A stretch of 64,000 nt of DNA from Panagrolaimus kolymaensis (Eukaryota; Nematoda; Chromadorea; Rhabditida; Panagrolaimidae), in the NCBI GenBank assembly GCA_028622995.1, contig JAJQJQ010000011.1, positions 4,278,001-4,342,000 of the forward strand, read 5' to 3'. Below the pieces are notes generated by a model. The model saw only the letters and a list, made by a program, of their open reading frames with translations. It did no database searches and was not told where the DNA came from. Below are positions 37,301 to 47,269 of the stretch, in pieces (position 1 is the first letter of the stretch; every line of letters begins with the position of its first letter). The position numbers were made by a program, and so were the translations under genes.

Positions 37301-38125
37301 GTGCAACAAGCCATACATCATCAAGATATTCACCTGAACAACCACGTCGGTCTTTACGTAATCGAAAACCAGTTCAATACAAAGAAGAAGAAGGTTCTCC
37401 TCTTGTGTATCAAAAGAAAGAAAAGAAGCGTCATTCTTTGCTTGGTCCTAAAAGAATAATCAATGCGGTATTTTTTGTATCATTTTCATTGAAACCATTA
37501 TTGCTTTTTAGGGTGTCCTCGATCGATATGAACAATTCGCTGGTGAATATCGTATTATTCGTGCATTGCAAGCTGTTAAATTTTCTGCCTGTGGTTATCA
37601 TGAAATGACTTTAGAAATACTTAAAAAGTATTTACATCAAGTGGGTTTAAACATTCATAACCATTTGTCATTAATTTCATATTTTAGTTCAAAAACTCCG
37701 ACCACCTTGACACTGCTTTTAGAAGCCTTATGGATGCTGCAAAACTTCATTTCATGAACAACGCCCGTAAATCTGATGAAATCCAAAAGCATTTTGATAT
37801 CTTTTTTGAAAAAGACAAGGAAGAAATTGATGGAGAATGTGAAGTGGATGATGATGATGAACAACATGAAGGCGACGTTGATTTTGAAACACATGAAACT
37901 ACCGAAGAAGGTGTTCATCTTGATGAAAGTGAAGATGAAGAAAGTGTGCATTTTGATAAAGGTGAAGAAGAAACAGAAAGCATTGAAAGTGTTCATCTCG
38001 ATGAAAGTGAAGAAGAAAGTGCTCATTTTGATGAAAGTGATGAAGAAGAAAACAGCGAAAGTGTTCATCTTGATGAAAGTGAAGATGATGAAGATGTTGA
38101 AAGTATCCATTCTGATGATGAATAA
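34386..38125 (+). CDS. ACF1/BAZ1-like chromatin remodelling subunit (DDT, WHIM, PHD)
   Basis: Twelve exons: 34386-34631, 34681-34734, 34786-35021, 35065-35398, 35444-35827, 35878-36000, 36060-36176, 36221-36643, 36693-37145, 37192-37467, 37512-37640, 37688-38125; about 1070 residues. Order: basic Ser/Lys-rich N-terminus; a DDT-type helix bundle (~225-285, LGGCLFISEFFDSF); WHIM1 (~371-400, FYELKPFQQIRLFKHL); WHIM2 with LGYDRFHRRYYIF (~471-490) continuing into VWYHISNMEEFEAV and KGIRE; a PHD finger (~705-755: C-x2-C, C-x2-C, H-x2-KC, W-x-C-x2-C); an Arg/Ser repeat; then a helical segment (~883-980) resembling a degenerate bromodomain; and a very acidic repeat tail. This order fits ISWI-partner proteins (ACF1/BAZ1), which space nucleosomes. 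The bromodomain assignment is weak. Confidence 0.85.
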
Positions 38126-38218
38126 CTCTGTAGTGGCGATGCTTTTTTTATAATTTGTTTAAATCTTGTTTGCATTGTTTTTGTTAATTACATTTTGTAA
38201 AATTTTCTTTCTTGCGTT

Positions 38219-38224
38219 AAATAA
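38219..38224 (+). terminator. Polyadenylation signal of chromatin gene
   Basis: AATAAA about 95 bases after the stop codon. Confidence 0.5.
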
Positions 38225-39915
38225 ACTTGTATGCAATGAATTTTCATGATTTTTTTAAAATTAATTTTTACAATAAGAAAATGACTAAATATTTACTGTA
38301 TTTCAAAGAGTTTGTTGCATTCTTAGTAATGTTTTTTGCTATTCACGCATGAAATATTTTACCCTAGTTTTTTTGTTAAGCTTCATTGGAATACACAGCA
38401 ACAAACATGAATGAACCACAGATGAGCAAAAACTAATTAATTTTCCCTTTGTTCATTAAAGTTAAAAACAAAAAATATGGCTTATTTTTGCTTGCCTCTC
38501 TTTTTTTAGCTCCACTACTGTTTTTTCTTTCCTATTCAAGTGCTATTTTTCTTGTTGAATAGACTCATTTCAAAACGTAAAAAAACTAAGGGTGGAAACG
38601 GGACGGGACTATTTTCAAAATCCCGTCCCGTCCCGGGACGGGACGGGACGTAAAAATTTGACTTTTTAATGGAAAAAATGCTCAAAATTTGAAAAAATAG
38701 GGACGTCCCGTCCCGTCCCGGGACGGGACCGGGACCGGGACGGGACGGGACGAAAAGTTTGGTCCCGGGACGGGACGGGACGGGACTGGAAAAAGTCGTC
38801 CCGTTTCCACCCTTAAAAAAAACTCATGGCTAAAAAAAACATGCATCTTAGAAAAAGCTTCTGCTGGCGTTGCTTCAGCTACTACTTCAACTGCTGCCCT
38901 TTCTTCTTTTCATGCCGTTTTAATGTCACATTTCTCAATTTCTTTTAAGCTTTAAAAATGCTATTGGCTAAAGTAACAGCCATTTTTGGCTATGAGTTGG
39001 TCACTATAACGGGAGGAAATGAGAAGGGCATCTTTTGAATTGAAAGCTTATGTATGTACATATGTATGCATACGTCGAAAGGCCACCGCCACTTTTGTTA
39101 TATTGCAGCTTTATACTATTATTAAAAATAGTAAGGAAAAGCGCTTATTTATAATCTTTTATTTCCTTTTTAGCTTAAACAAGCTTATTAAGATATGCAT
39201 ATACAAAATACGGGTTAAACATTTTGATTAGCCATTAAAAACAAACATAGCTTTGAAAAATGGAGGAGGGAGGAATATTTGTGATTAACTTCTTCAAAGG
39301 ATGAGAAAGACGAAATATCTAATATAAAAAAGTGGGAATATTTTTTGGATTAATTATAACAAAAAAAAATGAATATTAGATACTTTCTCGAAGTTTTTAT
39401 GCTTGGAAATATTTTCATTTTACTCTTTTTCCTAACCTTCTTTCTTGCAAAAGTAGCCATAATGCTAAAAGTTACGGTACCATTTTTGTTTGGTCATACT
39501 AAATTTTATTTATTCAATTTTTTAGTTTATTCTAAAACTTACATTAGAGTTTTTAAAAATTATGCTAACGAGACTTTTTGCTTTTGGGAGTTCTAAGAAT
39601 TTTTCAACGTTATTTCAAATTGTTTTGCATTTTTTTCTTTGCATCTTTGTAAACATCGAAGTTAGGGATCTCACTAGCTACAAAGAAATTTTTCTAAAGA
39701 TATGGGAGAGATTCGTATTCTGTATGTGTGTATTCAATCTAAACATTATACTTTTTTTCATTTTTAGTTTCTTTTATGAACTATCATTGTCCTATTGCTC
39801 ATTAGTTTGCTTTTGGCGCTGTATGTTTTTCTTCTCCAAGGAATAAAAAAAGGTTCTAATAAATTACCACATCTTCTGCGTAATAAAAATTATCTTTAAA
39901 GGCGAAGGCTTCACG
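38225..39915. other. Intergenic with one MITE
   Basis: Apart from the GGGAC-rich element at 38589-38813 and a short ATGTA-type palindromic microsatellite near 39050-39070, nothing recognised. Two frames at 39369-39846 are Phe/Leu/Ile-rich and look like composition, not genes. Confidence 0.5.
38589..38813. mobile_element. 225-bp MITE made of GGGAC pentamers, TA target duplication
   Basis: Terminal inverted repeat AGGGTGGAAACGGGACG, with TA at 38587-38588 and 38814-38815. The interior is mostly runs of GGGAC and GTCCC forming nested palindromes. A TA duplication fits Tc1/mariner-type elements. No coding capacity. Confidence 0.85.
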
Positions 39916-39919
39916 TTAA

Positions 39920-40110
39920 AGGGACATAGCTATTTCATGCCTTTTCAAAAATTTCGATACTGGGGCTGATAGGAACAGTCGGGGCGGCGCGTGTTTGAAT
40001 TACCGTGTCACTTCTGTCTTACACGGTAATTCAAACACGCGCCTTACCAAGTGTAACTTGCAGTGCCCGCAAACGAAATTTCAAAAAAGGCATGAAATAG
40101 CTATGTCCCT
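39920..40110. mobile_element. 191-bp palindromic TTAA-flanked MITE, copy B
   Basis: Reverse-complement copy of 5494-5684 with one difference that I can see. TTAA at 39916-39919 and 40111-40114. The right TTAA is also the left TTAA of the next element. Confidence 0.9.
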
Positions 40111-40114
40111 TTAA

Positions 40115-41176
40115 GAGAGACTCTACGAGTAAATTTAAAGATTTTCGAAGTCGGCGGAACAAAATTTTTTTTATTTTTTATTTTTCTTTACCAATCGGTT
40201 CTAAATAATATTTAAAAATTATTGGCGTCAAGCTTTTTCTCAAAAACTAAGCTGGATATGCTAATTTTTTATATTGAAGTTGAAAGCATTCATTAACTTC
40301 AAAAATTCAGCTAAATTCACCCATGAAGTTTAAAAATTATGTGTTTTCATGATATTATGTAATAGATTGCGGGCTAATTTATGGTGTATACCATATATTT
40401 TAATGTTCTGTAAAAATCAGGAGAAATTTGCATATTTAAACTTCAAAAGGCTGTAACTTTTGATCCAGAACATATCCGGGACCTAAGAAAAATACCATAT
40501 ATTCCCCAGAATCTCTACTTTATTATGCAAAAGAAAATTAATTTTTACAAGGAGTCGGTTTTGAGAACCATAATTAAACGTGCCAGTGATCACATTTTTA
40601 ACGGGGAAAATGGTTTTTCAATTTTTTCTTTCATTGAAAACAATTCGAACATAATGCCAAAATAACAAAGAGAGAAAGGGAAAAACACCATTTTCTCCGT
40701 TAAAAATGTGGTTTTGAACACATTTAATTATGGTTCTCAAAACCGACCCCTTGTAAAAATAAAATTTCTTTTAGATAATGAAGTAGAGATCCTGGGGAAT
40801 ATATGGTATTTTTCTTAGGTCCCGGATATGTTCTGGATCAAAAGTTACAGCCTTTTGAAGTTTAAATATGCAAATTTCTCCTGATTTTTACAGAACATTA
40901 AAATATATGGTATACACCATAAATTAGCCCGCAATCTATTACATAATATCATGAAAACACATAATTTTTAAACTTCATGGGTGAATTTAGCTGAATTTTT
41001 GAAGTTAATGAATGCTTTCAACTTCAATATAAAAAATTAGCATATCCAGCTTAGTTTTTGAGAAAAAGCTTGACGCCAATAATTTTTAAATATTATTTAG
41101 AACCGATTGGTAAAGAAAAATAAAAAATAAAAAAAATTTTGTTCCGCCCTATTTGAATCAACTCGTAGAACCTCTC
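40115..41176. mobile_element. 1.06-kb foldback element flanked by TTAA
   Basis: The two halves are long inverted repeats of nearly 500 bp each. Left outer end GAGAGACTCTACGAG, right outer end its near-complement (two differences). The inner arms meet around a short AT-rich centre near 40620-40680. TTAA at 40111-40114 and 41177-41180. The arms differ at only scattered positions plus a small block near the ends. No open frame of note. Confidence 0.85.
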
Positions 41177-41184
41177 TTAACATC

Positions 41185-41834
41185 ACTACTACATAGCCAT
41201 GTTTTTTCTCTCGTCGTCTCGTTCGGCAGACTTTTTACTTTTTGTATTAGATTTTTACCAATTTTCAAAAGCTTAGTTTGAGCTTTCTGGTCCCACTTTT
41301 TTTAATCTGTCTTTACAGAAATATTCCTTAGGATATGAAGAATGAGAATCGGTAGGATCAAAAAATTACAGGGATTGGATGTCGAGATATGAATTTATGA
41401 AGCTTGAGCTCCAAAAGTCAGTGCATTTCTTTGCTTTTTCTTGAATTTTCTAACTCTTTCCACGAAAGTTTCCTTTGTTTAGCAGACGATGATGATTTTT
41501 TTTACCATATTTCAAAAAAAATGCTTGAACAACCATCAAAACAAAGGAAACTTTCGTGGAAAGAGTTAGAAAATTCATGAAAAAGCAAAGAAATGCACTG
41601 ACTTTTGGAGCTCAAGCTTCATAAATTCATATCTCGACATCCAATCCCTGTAATTTTTTGATCCTACGAATTCTCATTCTTCATATCCTAAGGAATATTT
41701 CTGTAAAGACAGATTAAAAAAAGTGGGACCAGAAAGCTCAAACTAAGCTTTTGAAAATTGGTAAAAATCTAATACAAAAAGTAAAAAGTCTGCCGAACGA
41801 GACGACGAGAGAAAAAACATGGCTATGTAGTAGT
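41185..41834. mobile_element. 650-bp foldback element
   Basis: Inverted repeats of almost 300 bp (left end ACTACTACATAGCC, right end its complement) around a centre of about 58 bp near 41480-41540. The arms look nearly identical. No clear target duplication. It begins 4 bases after the previous element's TTAA. Confidence 0.85.
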
Positions 41835-43397
41835 TTCTATTGCTTGAAGTTAACGTGGCTTTACACATCCGAAGCTTTTTTTAATCGTGTTTTTGTAAGA
41901 TAAACTACAATTCTTACCTAATAATTGCTTACATACTTTTAAACCTAAAAAATAACACGGAGGCTTTCTTTTAGACTCCTTGGAAAAGCCGGAAGTTGGA
42001 GGAAGGACAACTCAAAAATTTGTTGTCTGTTTTTTTGTTTTTGACAAAAAAATTTTTTAAATGCAAAACTGCTTTCAAACTAAAACATAAAAAAAGAGAA
42101 AATTAAAAAAAAAGTATTTAAGCTTCAATGAACCTCATCATCGCCTCCATTTATTTTTTTACAGCTTTATTTTTATTTTATCGCATGCTTTATTTTATTA
42201 TTCTCAAACGAGGTGCCTTCCATTTGCCACATTTTTTTTCAAATGAGAAGTTTCAATTTTTTCATTTAAAGCTTTTTGTCCCTTTAATTTATTTTTTGTG
42301 GAAAACGGCGAAACAAAATTAAATTACTTTTTTGTATGCCAAAGTTTTTTCCGTTTTGTTAAACTCAAAATAAAAGTTGCATAAAAAACTGAAAAAAGAT
42401 TTTCTTTGAATTATTATTTTTCTTTTTTCAATCGTCTTTCCTACATTTTTCTCATCCATATTTTACAATGGCGCCAAAGATCGATTGACTCCGCGTTGTA
42501 GCATTTTTTTTGCCGAAGTCAAAGCATTTTTTCATTTTTTGTTCATTCAAACGAACAAAGGAAGTAAAAAAGAAGAATAAAAGCAATATGTTTTCAATTT
42601 GCGCTCTTCTTCTTTTTCTCATTCGAATCATCTCCTTCCTTTTTTACTTGCTGCTGCTGCTGCTTTTCCTCTTCCGTTGTCTTGCATTGTCGACATTGAT
42701 GGCGGGCGAAAGTTGGCACTGACCATCGTCGCATCGTCTTCGTTAAATGAGGAAAAAAAGATTGGTCAAGTTTGTTTTGGAAAGTCGCGCAAAAGTACTT
42801 TTAAGAAGTTCAATTGCCATCCTTTGCTTCTGTAGCTTTAACGGAGATTAATTTATTCTATCTTATGATATAGCTTCAATGAAGTATGCTGAACTTCTTT
42901 TAAATCTGCGTCATACTTTGTTATTCTCCTCATCTGCTTGTGTTAAAACATATTTTAATTTTAAAAAACCGCCTGCACACCACCAAATTAAATTTTTTTA
43001 TTACTTTTGCTCTTTTATGTATTTTTTTTTATTTCAACAAAAAACAACCAAGTTAGGCTTTAAACAATTTTAGTTTGTTCCAAAACATTGTGGATTTAAA
43101 GGTTACTACTGTCTCTTGTTTTATAGGACTTCAAATTTTTCGCCGTATTTAACATTTATTTAAGCCCGAAATCCACGAACTTTATATTTTTTTAAATTTT
43201 TTTTGTTGATAGTTTAATGACTAACGAATTTTGAACACCTTGTTTATTTCTTCATAAGCCAAAATCTATTAATACCCTCTTTTCATTTTTTTATTCTACT
43301 TGAACTTTCGCGTTTTCATTACATTTTTTTACTTTTCAGTAATAAATTTAATGAAATTCTTTTCAGTAAATGTAACCAAGGCTTTTTTCTTTTAAGA
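41835..43397. other. Intergenic, no gene supported
   Basis: AT-rich. Short open frames (for example 42128-42322 and 42510-42835) have hydrophobic low-complexity products without supported splicing. Promoter of the downstream secreted-protein gene presumably lies at the right end. Confidence 0.45.
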
Positions 43398-44547
43398 ATG
43401 TGGTGGCCAAATATAGCTTTAATTTTTGTTACATTTTGTATTTTATTTTCTTATTCTTTTGAAGCGGACAGCGGAGATGTAGTTGTAACTTCTCCTCCAT
43501 TAGCAGACACAAGCATTGAAGCTCCAATTTCATCAGCAAAAAGTAATGTTTCAAGGACGCAACCGGAAGTAAGATTTTTTTCTGAAGAAAACTACAAATT
43601 CCTTTTTTTTGAACATTGAAATTTTTTTAGGATACTTTAAAAAAGTCGATCCAATCAAAGGTTAAAAAGCTTCGACAATTGAAGCTTGAAGCTCGACAAC
43701 TTTCATCTCAGTTAAAACGAGAACGAAGGATAAAAGCCGCGGATGGAATGTCATCAAAAGAAGAGAGAATTGCAAAAATACAAAAATGGAAAGCTCGAAT
43801 GAGAAAAAGAGTTAAAGCTTTGATTAAACGAGTGAATCGACTTGAAAAGGTTATGAAAATTCGAAAAGCCGAACTTCAAAGCGTTAAACGTAAACAGCAT
43901 CAACTTGTTTCGACTACGGTAATGCCACTTGGAGTTGCGGTAATTCCAATTAGAAAAAATAAAAACCATAAATCTATGGGAAAGAAACGAAATAAACAAC
44001 CACCACCTACAACTGTAGCACCTGCAGGAGTTTTAACTACACAAGCTTCAAGAGCCACGACAGCCTCAACAACAATAACAACATCAACCATTCCATCAAC
44101 ATCTCTTGCGCAAACACCTGTTATTGCAATAACAGCAACTCAAAAATCAAAAATTATATCAAAAAGGAGCCATAGTGGAGTGGATGGAAATCCTTGTGGA
44201 ACTCATGGGGATTGTGCAGTAGGTCATTGTTGCCATCGATTTGGAGCTCTTCATGGAATCAATTCTGCGGTTTGCATTAGACATGATGTTAAAGAAGGAA
44301 AACATTGTGAACATTCTTGCCAGTGCCTTGGATCCCTCAAATGTGTCAAAGCCACAAATCCTCGAACTCATTCCACTGTGAGTCATCATACTTCATTTTT
44401 TTCCGTACCAAATAAACAAAATAATAATTTTAGGAACAAGCTCATTGCCGGCGTTTATCTCCTAAAGAACTTGTAGCATCCGCTTCCTCGCATTCCATTC
44501 CAAAAACGCATTCTAATAATAACCGGTATCATCTTCGCTATAATTAA
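43398..44547 (+). CDS. Secreted coiled-coil protein with dickkopf/colipase-like cysteine domain
   Basis: Three exons, 43398-43568, 43631-44377 and 44434-44547, all phase 0; 343 residues. Residues 1-22 are a signal peptide (IALIFVTFCILFS core). Residues ~58-135 are a highly basic helix with heptad-like Leu/Ile spacing. Residues ~150-215 are Thr/Ser/Pro-rich, so likely O-glycosylated. The C-terminal part has ten cysteines in the order C-x5-C-x4-CC, then C, then C-x3-C-x-C-x5-C, then C on the last exon (GDCAVGHCCHRFG, KEGKHCEHSCQCLG). This order and the DC-x3-HCC start resemble the second cysteine domain of Dickkopf and the colipase/prokineticin fold. Dickkopfs are Wnt co-receptor ligands, but a domain match alone does not give that function. 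Confidence 0.8.
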
Positions 44548-44604
44548 GTTTAAATCATTTGCTAGCTTTTTTTGTTACTTTTAAAAATATATTTATTTAT
44601 TTAT

Positions 44605-44610
44605 AATAAA
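44605..44610 (+). terminator. Polyadenylation signal of cysteine-rich protein gene
   Basis: AATAAA 57 bases after the stop codon. Confidence 0.55.
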
Positions 44611-44818
44611 CGGTTTCAAAATATATTCAAACCATTAAGATATCACTAAAATTAACAAAATACCAACTGTCGTGAAAATATTCTTTCGACGACATTCGCT
44701 TTTCAATTTCCTTGCTAAATCACATTATAAACATCCATTCTCATGCGTTCAAAAGCTATGAAACTAAAACTATCTTCTTATTCCATCAACAAAATCATTT
44801 TTACGTACATATTTTACT

Positions 44819-44824
44819 TTTATT
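44819..44824 (-). terminator. Polyadenylation signal of 45-kb membrane-protein gene
   Basis: AATAAA on the minus strand, about 54 bases after the stop codon at 44878. The 3' ends of this gene and its + strand neighbour face each other. Confidence 0.5.
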
Positions 44825-44877
44825 AATAAATTATTACACAACTATAAATTAATAATACCAAATAAAAAATAAAAGCT

Positions 44878-45972
44878 TTAATGTTCACGTTCCATTTCAC
44901 TCATATTTTCACGTGGATATCCTTGACGAGCACTTTGACGATCACCTTTACGAGCACCATGTGGTGGAGGAGGATATGGATATGGTGGTGGCATGACATA
45001 CTAAAATGATAAAATGTTTTATTATGCATAAGAAAGTTAAAAAAAACTTACAGCAGGATTAGCATTTTGTTTCTTTGAACATATGAGAGCAATAATGATG
45101 AGAGTTCCGCTGATAATCAAGCAACATATGGTAGTACAAGCGATGACAGTGATGAAGGTGATGGTAACAACAACATATGCGGCTTGTTTAGCTTCTTCTT
45201 TTGTAGTTGAATTTTTCATTTTGACATATGCTTCTTTAGCTTCAGTTTGAATTTTTACAAATATACTTGGATGCTTTTTGATTGAGGCGTCGGAACTTTT
45301 ATCATCACTAGCGACTTTATCTTTAATCATAAGAAAGGCTTGTTGAAGATAAGGAAAACCATGAGAATCATCTTGAACTTTTACCGTTGAAGAACCATCT
45401 TGATGATCATTTGAAGCAGTGGATATGCTCTCTGCAATAGAAGAGAATTGGAAACCATGAAGACCAGCATTAGGTTGTTGATGAATGGCAGCTTTTGCAG
45501 ATGATGGCTCAACTTGAGAAGGAAAAGTAGAATTTTGATGAATGATAGCTTTGATAGTTGTTGAATCAACATGAGAAGGAAGATGAGAAGCATGTTCAAC
45601 CGCTTTTTCAGTTGATGAAACAACATGACGTGGATGATGAATAGATGGTTCTTGATCCACAGCTTTGACATTTGATGAAACGGCATGACGAGGTAAACGA
45701 AGAGAACGTTCATAATTTCCATCATAATTTATCATTCCTTCACCAGGATAACGAAGATGATGTGGAATGAAGCGTCCATATGGATCATAATAATTAATAT
45801 CATAATCATAATTTGGTTGAAATTCAACACCTTCTCCAATAGTTGGTTGACTATCAGCTCCATTTCCAATTGAAGGATAATGTTCTTGTTGTTGTTGATT
45901 ATTGAAGCGGCCAAAATTTGCACATTTTCCATAACCAATCAAAAGAAAAATAAGAAGAAATTTTGTAACCAT
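44878..45972 (-). CDS. Single-pass secretory-pathway protein with tandem repeats and PPPY tail
   Basis: Two exons, 45972-45052 and 45000-44878, phase 0; 347 residues. A signal peptide (FLLIFLLIGYG) begins it. The middle holds four imperfect repeats of about 20 residues with the theme (L/H/F)P-x-(H/Q)-V-x-S-x3-K-A (LPRHAVSSNVKA, HPRHVVSSTEKA, LPSHVDSTTIKA, FPSQVEPSSAKA). A transmembrane helix follows (VTITFITVIACTTICCLIIS and beyond). The second exon adds a cytosolic tail with MPPPYPYPPPPHG, which contains a PPxY motif of the kind bound by WW domains, then a charged end. I do not recognise a family. The neighbouring gene at 46618 has a similar layout and PPP-x-PHG tail. Confidence 0.85.
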
Positions 45973-46600
45973 TTTCAGCAGCGAGTGAAAAAAAGCAGGA
46001 ATGAACTGGATGTTAATGAAGTTTTTTTCGAATTTGAAACATCATCAAACATCTTATGCAAATTTATTCACTGCTTCGAACAAAATGAAGATTTACGAAA
46101 ATTTTTCTCCTAAAAAAGTGTATGTAATGTTTTTCAAATTATTGCTCTTTCACAGCGTAATCATGGCGGAGTAGAGGTGGACGCAAAAAGTCTTGAAGGT
46201 CTAAAATTTTGTTAGTTCGACGAAATTTAAATTTGTTTGCACGAATCGATAGATAAATATCTAACTTAAAAAACGTCTGGAACAGAATTTTTTAAAACCC
46301 ATTCCAAGATTTTTAATTAATCGTTAACTATTAAAAAATCATTAAAAAATCCAAAAATTGCACGTTGCGTTTGGCCATTTGTACTCCGCCTTTGATTGAA
46401 AATGATTGCGCTGTGCTTTCAGAGAGGAAACTTTCCCAGCTTTTAATATGGCAAGTTTTAAATTTTTGAGTTTATCAAAATATCGTTACAAGCTTTAGAA
46501 AGCTCAAATTAAAAAATTTAACAATTATTGCATTGATGCAGTGTAAAAAAGGCAAGTTGAAATTATAAATGCCCATTTTTGTCAATCCTTTTTGAGGAGG
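45973..46600. other. Intergenic, possible degraded MITE
   Basis: Spacer between two minus-strand genes. Contains GGCGGAGTA at 46165-46173 facing its complement at 46382-46390 (listed separately). No gene seen. Confidence 0.4.
46165..46390. repeat. Possible short inverted-repeat element
   Basis: GGCGGAGTA at the left and TACTCCGCC at the right, with further partial pairing inward. No target duplication noticed, so it may be chance or an old MITE. Confidence 0.35.
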
Positions 46601-46606
46601 TTTATT
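46601..46606 (-). terminator. Polyadenylation signal of 46.6-kb gene
   Basis: AATAAA on the minus strand 12 bases after the stop codon. Confidence 0.45.
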
Positions 46607-46617
46607 CCAATTTTAGG

Positions 46618-47025
46618 TTAGCCATGAGGTTGTGGAGGTGGAGCATCGTCAACTTGAGCCGGTGGAGGTTCATTTTTCTTTGGAACTATGATGTAAAAAT
46701 CTAAGCTAACTTAAAATGTTATTACAAATTTTGGCTTTGATAAAAATATGCGATTTATGGATAATAAAAAAACGTTGAGAAATGGATAACAACCACAAAA
46801 AAATGAAATAATAATCACGGGCATGAGTAAAAGGCTCGGAAGCTTTGCTATCTGGATAAACATAACTTTCCATCCTTTGATCGTATGTGGGATAGCGATT
46901 AGGATTCCATAGGATTGATAAGCATTAATATAATATCCATATGGAAATGGAATATCTTTTTTTTCAGCAACAACGAAAACAATTGTAATGATAAAAAAAA
47001 CAAAAGGAAAAGATTTTAGAAGCAT
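46618..47025 (-). pseudogene. Small signal-peptide/Pro-tail gene with an apparent one-base frameshift
   Basis: The ATG at 47025 begins a signal peptide (FVFFIITIVFVVAE) and a Tyr-rich stretch (PFPYGYYINAYQS). Near 46905 the sensible frame changes by one base: the following frame reads NPNRYPTYDQRMESYVY and continues to a donor after 46726. That joins exon 46685-46618 in phase to give PKKNEPPPAQVDDAPPPQPHG and a stop. The original frame would instead join to a nonsense tail. So either one base has been lost (pseudogene) or the assembly has an indel there. The PPP-x-PHG ending resembles the neighbouring 44878-45972 gene, suggesting relatedness. Introns inside the first block are not excluded. 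Confidence 0.5.
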
Positions 47026-47164
47026 TTTTAAACCTTAAAACCACGCTTGTTCGGAGGTCCGGTTTTTATTGCATCTTTTGAAATGCCATGTTTTTAGTCC
47101 ATGAACCCTTTCAACCATACCGTTATTGTCATTACAAAGAAATTCAATTTATTTTTTTCATTCA

Positions 47165-47170
47165 TTTATT
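47165..47170 (-). terminator. Polyadenylation signal of aldehyde dehydrogenase gene
   Basis: AATAAA on the minus strand about 100 bases after the stop codon. Confidence 0.45.
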
Positions 47171-47269
47171 TATTCCCGTAAATATTAAAGTCATACAAAA
47201 TCATTACAAAAGAAAATTAATGTTATAAATAATCATTACAAAGAAAAATATACAAAATTAATTACTAAT

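Noticed and set aside
39369..39846. Two + strand frames with hydrophobic products
   Set aside because: Phe/Leu/Ile-rich composition expected from T-rich DNA; no start or splice support.
42128..42835. Open frames that look like small membrane proteins
   Set aside because: Hydrophobic stretches from poly-T sequence; no conserved motif, no exon chain.
43754..44389. Minus-strand frames opposite the cysteine-rich protein gene
   Set aside because: Antisense shadows of a well-supported + strand gene.
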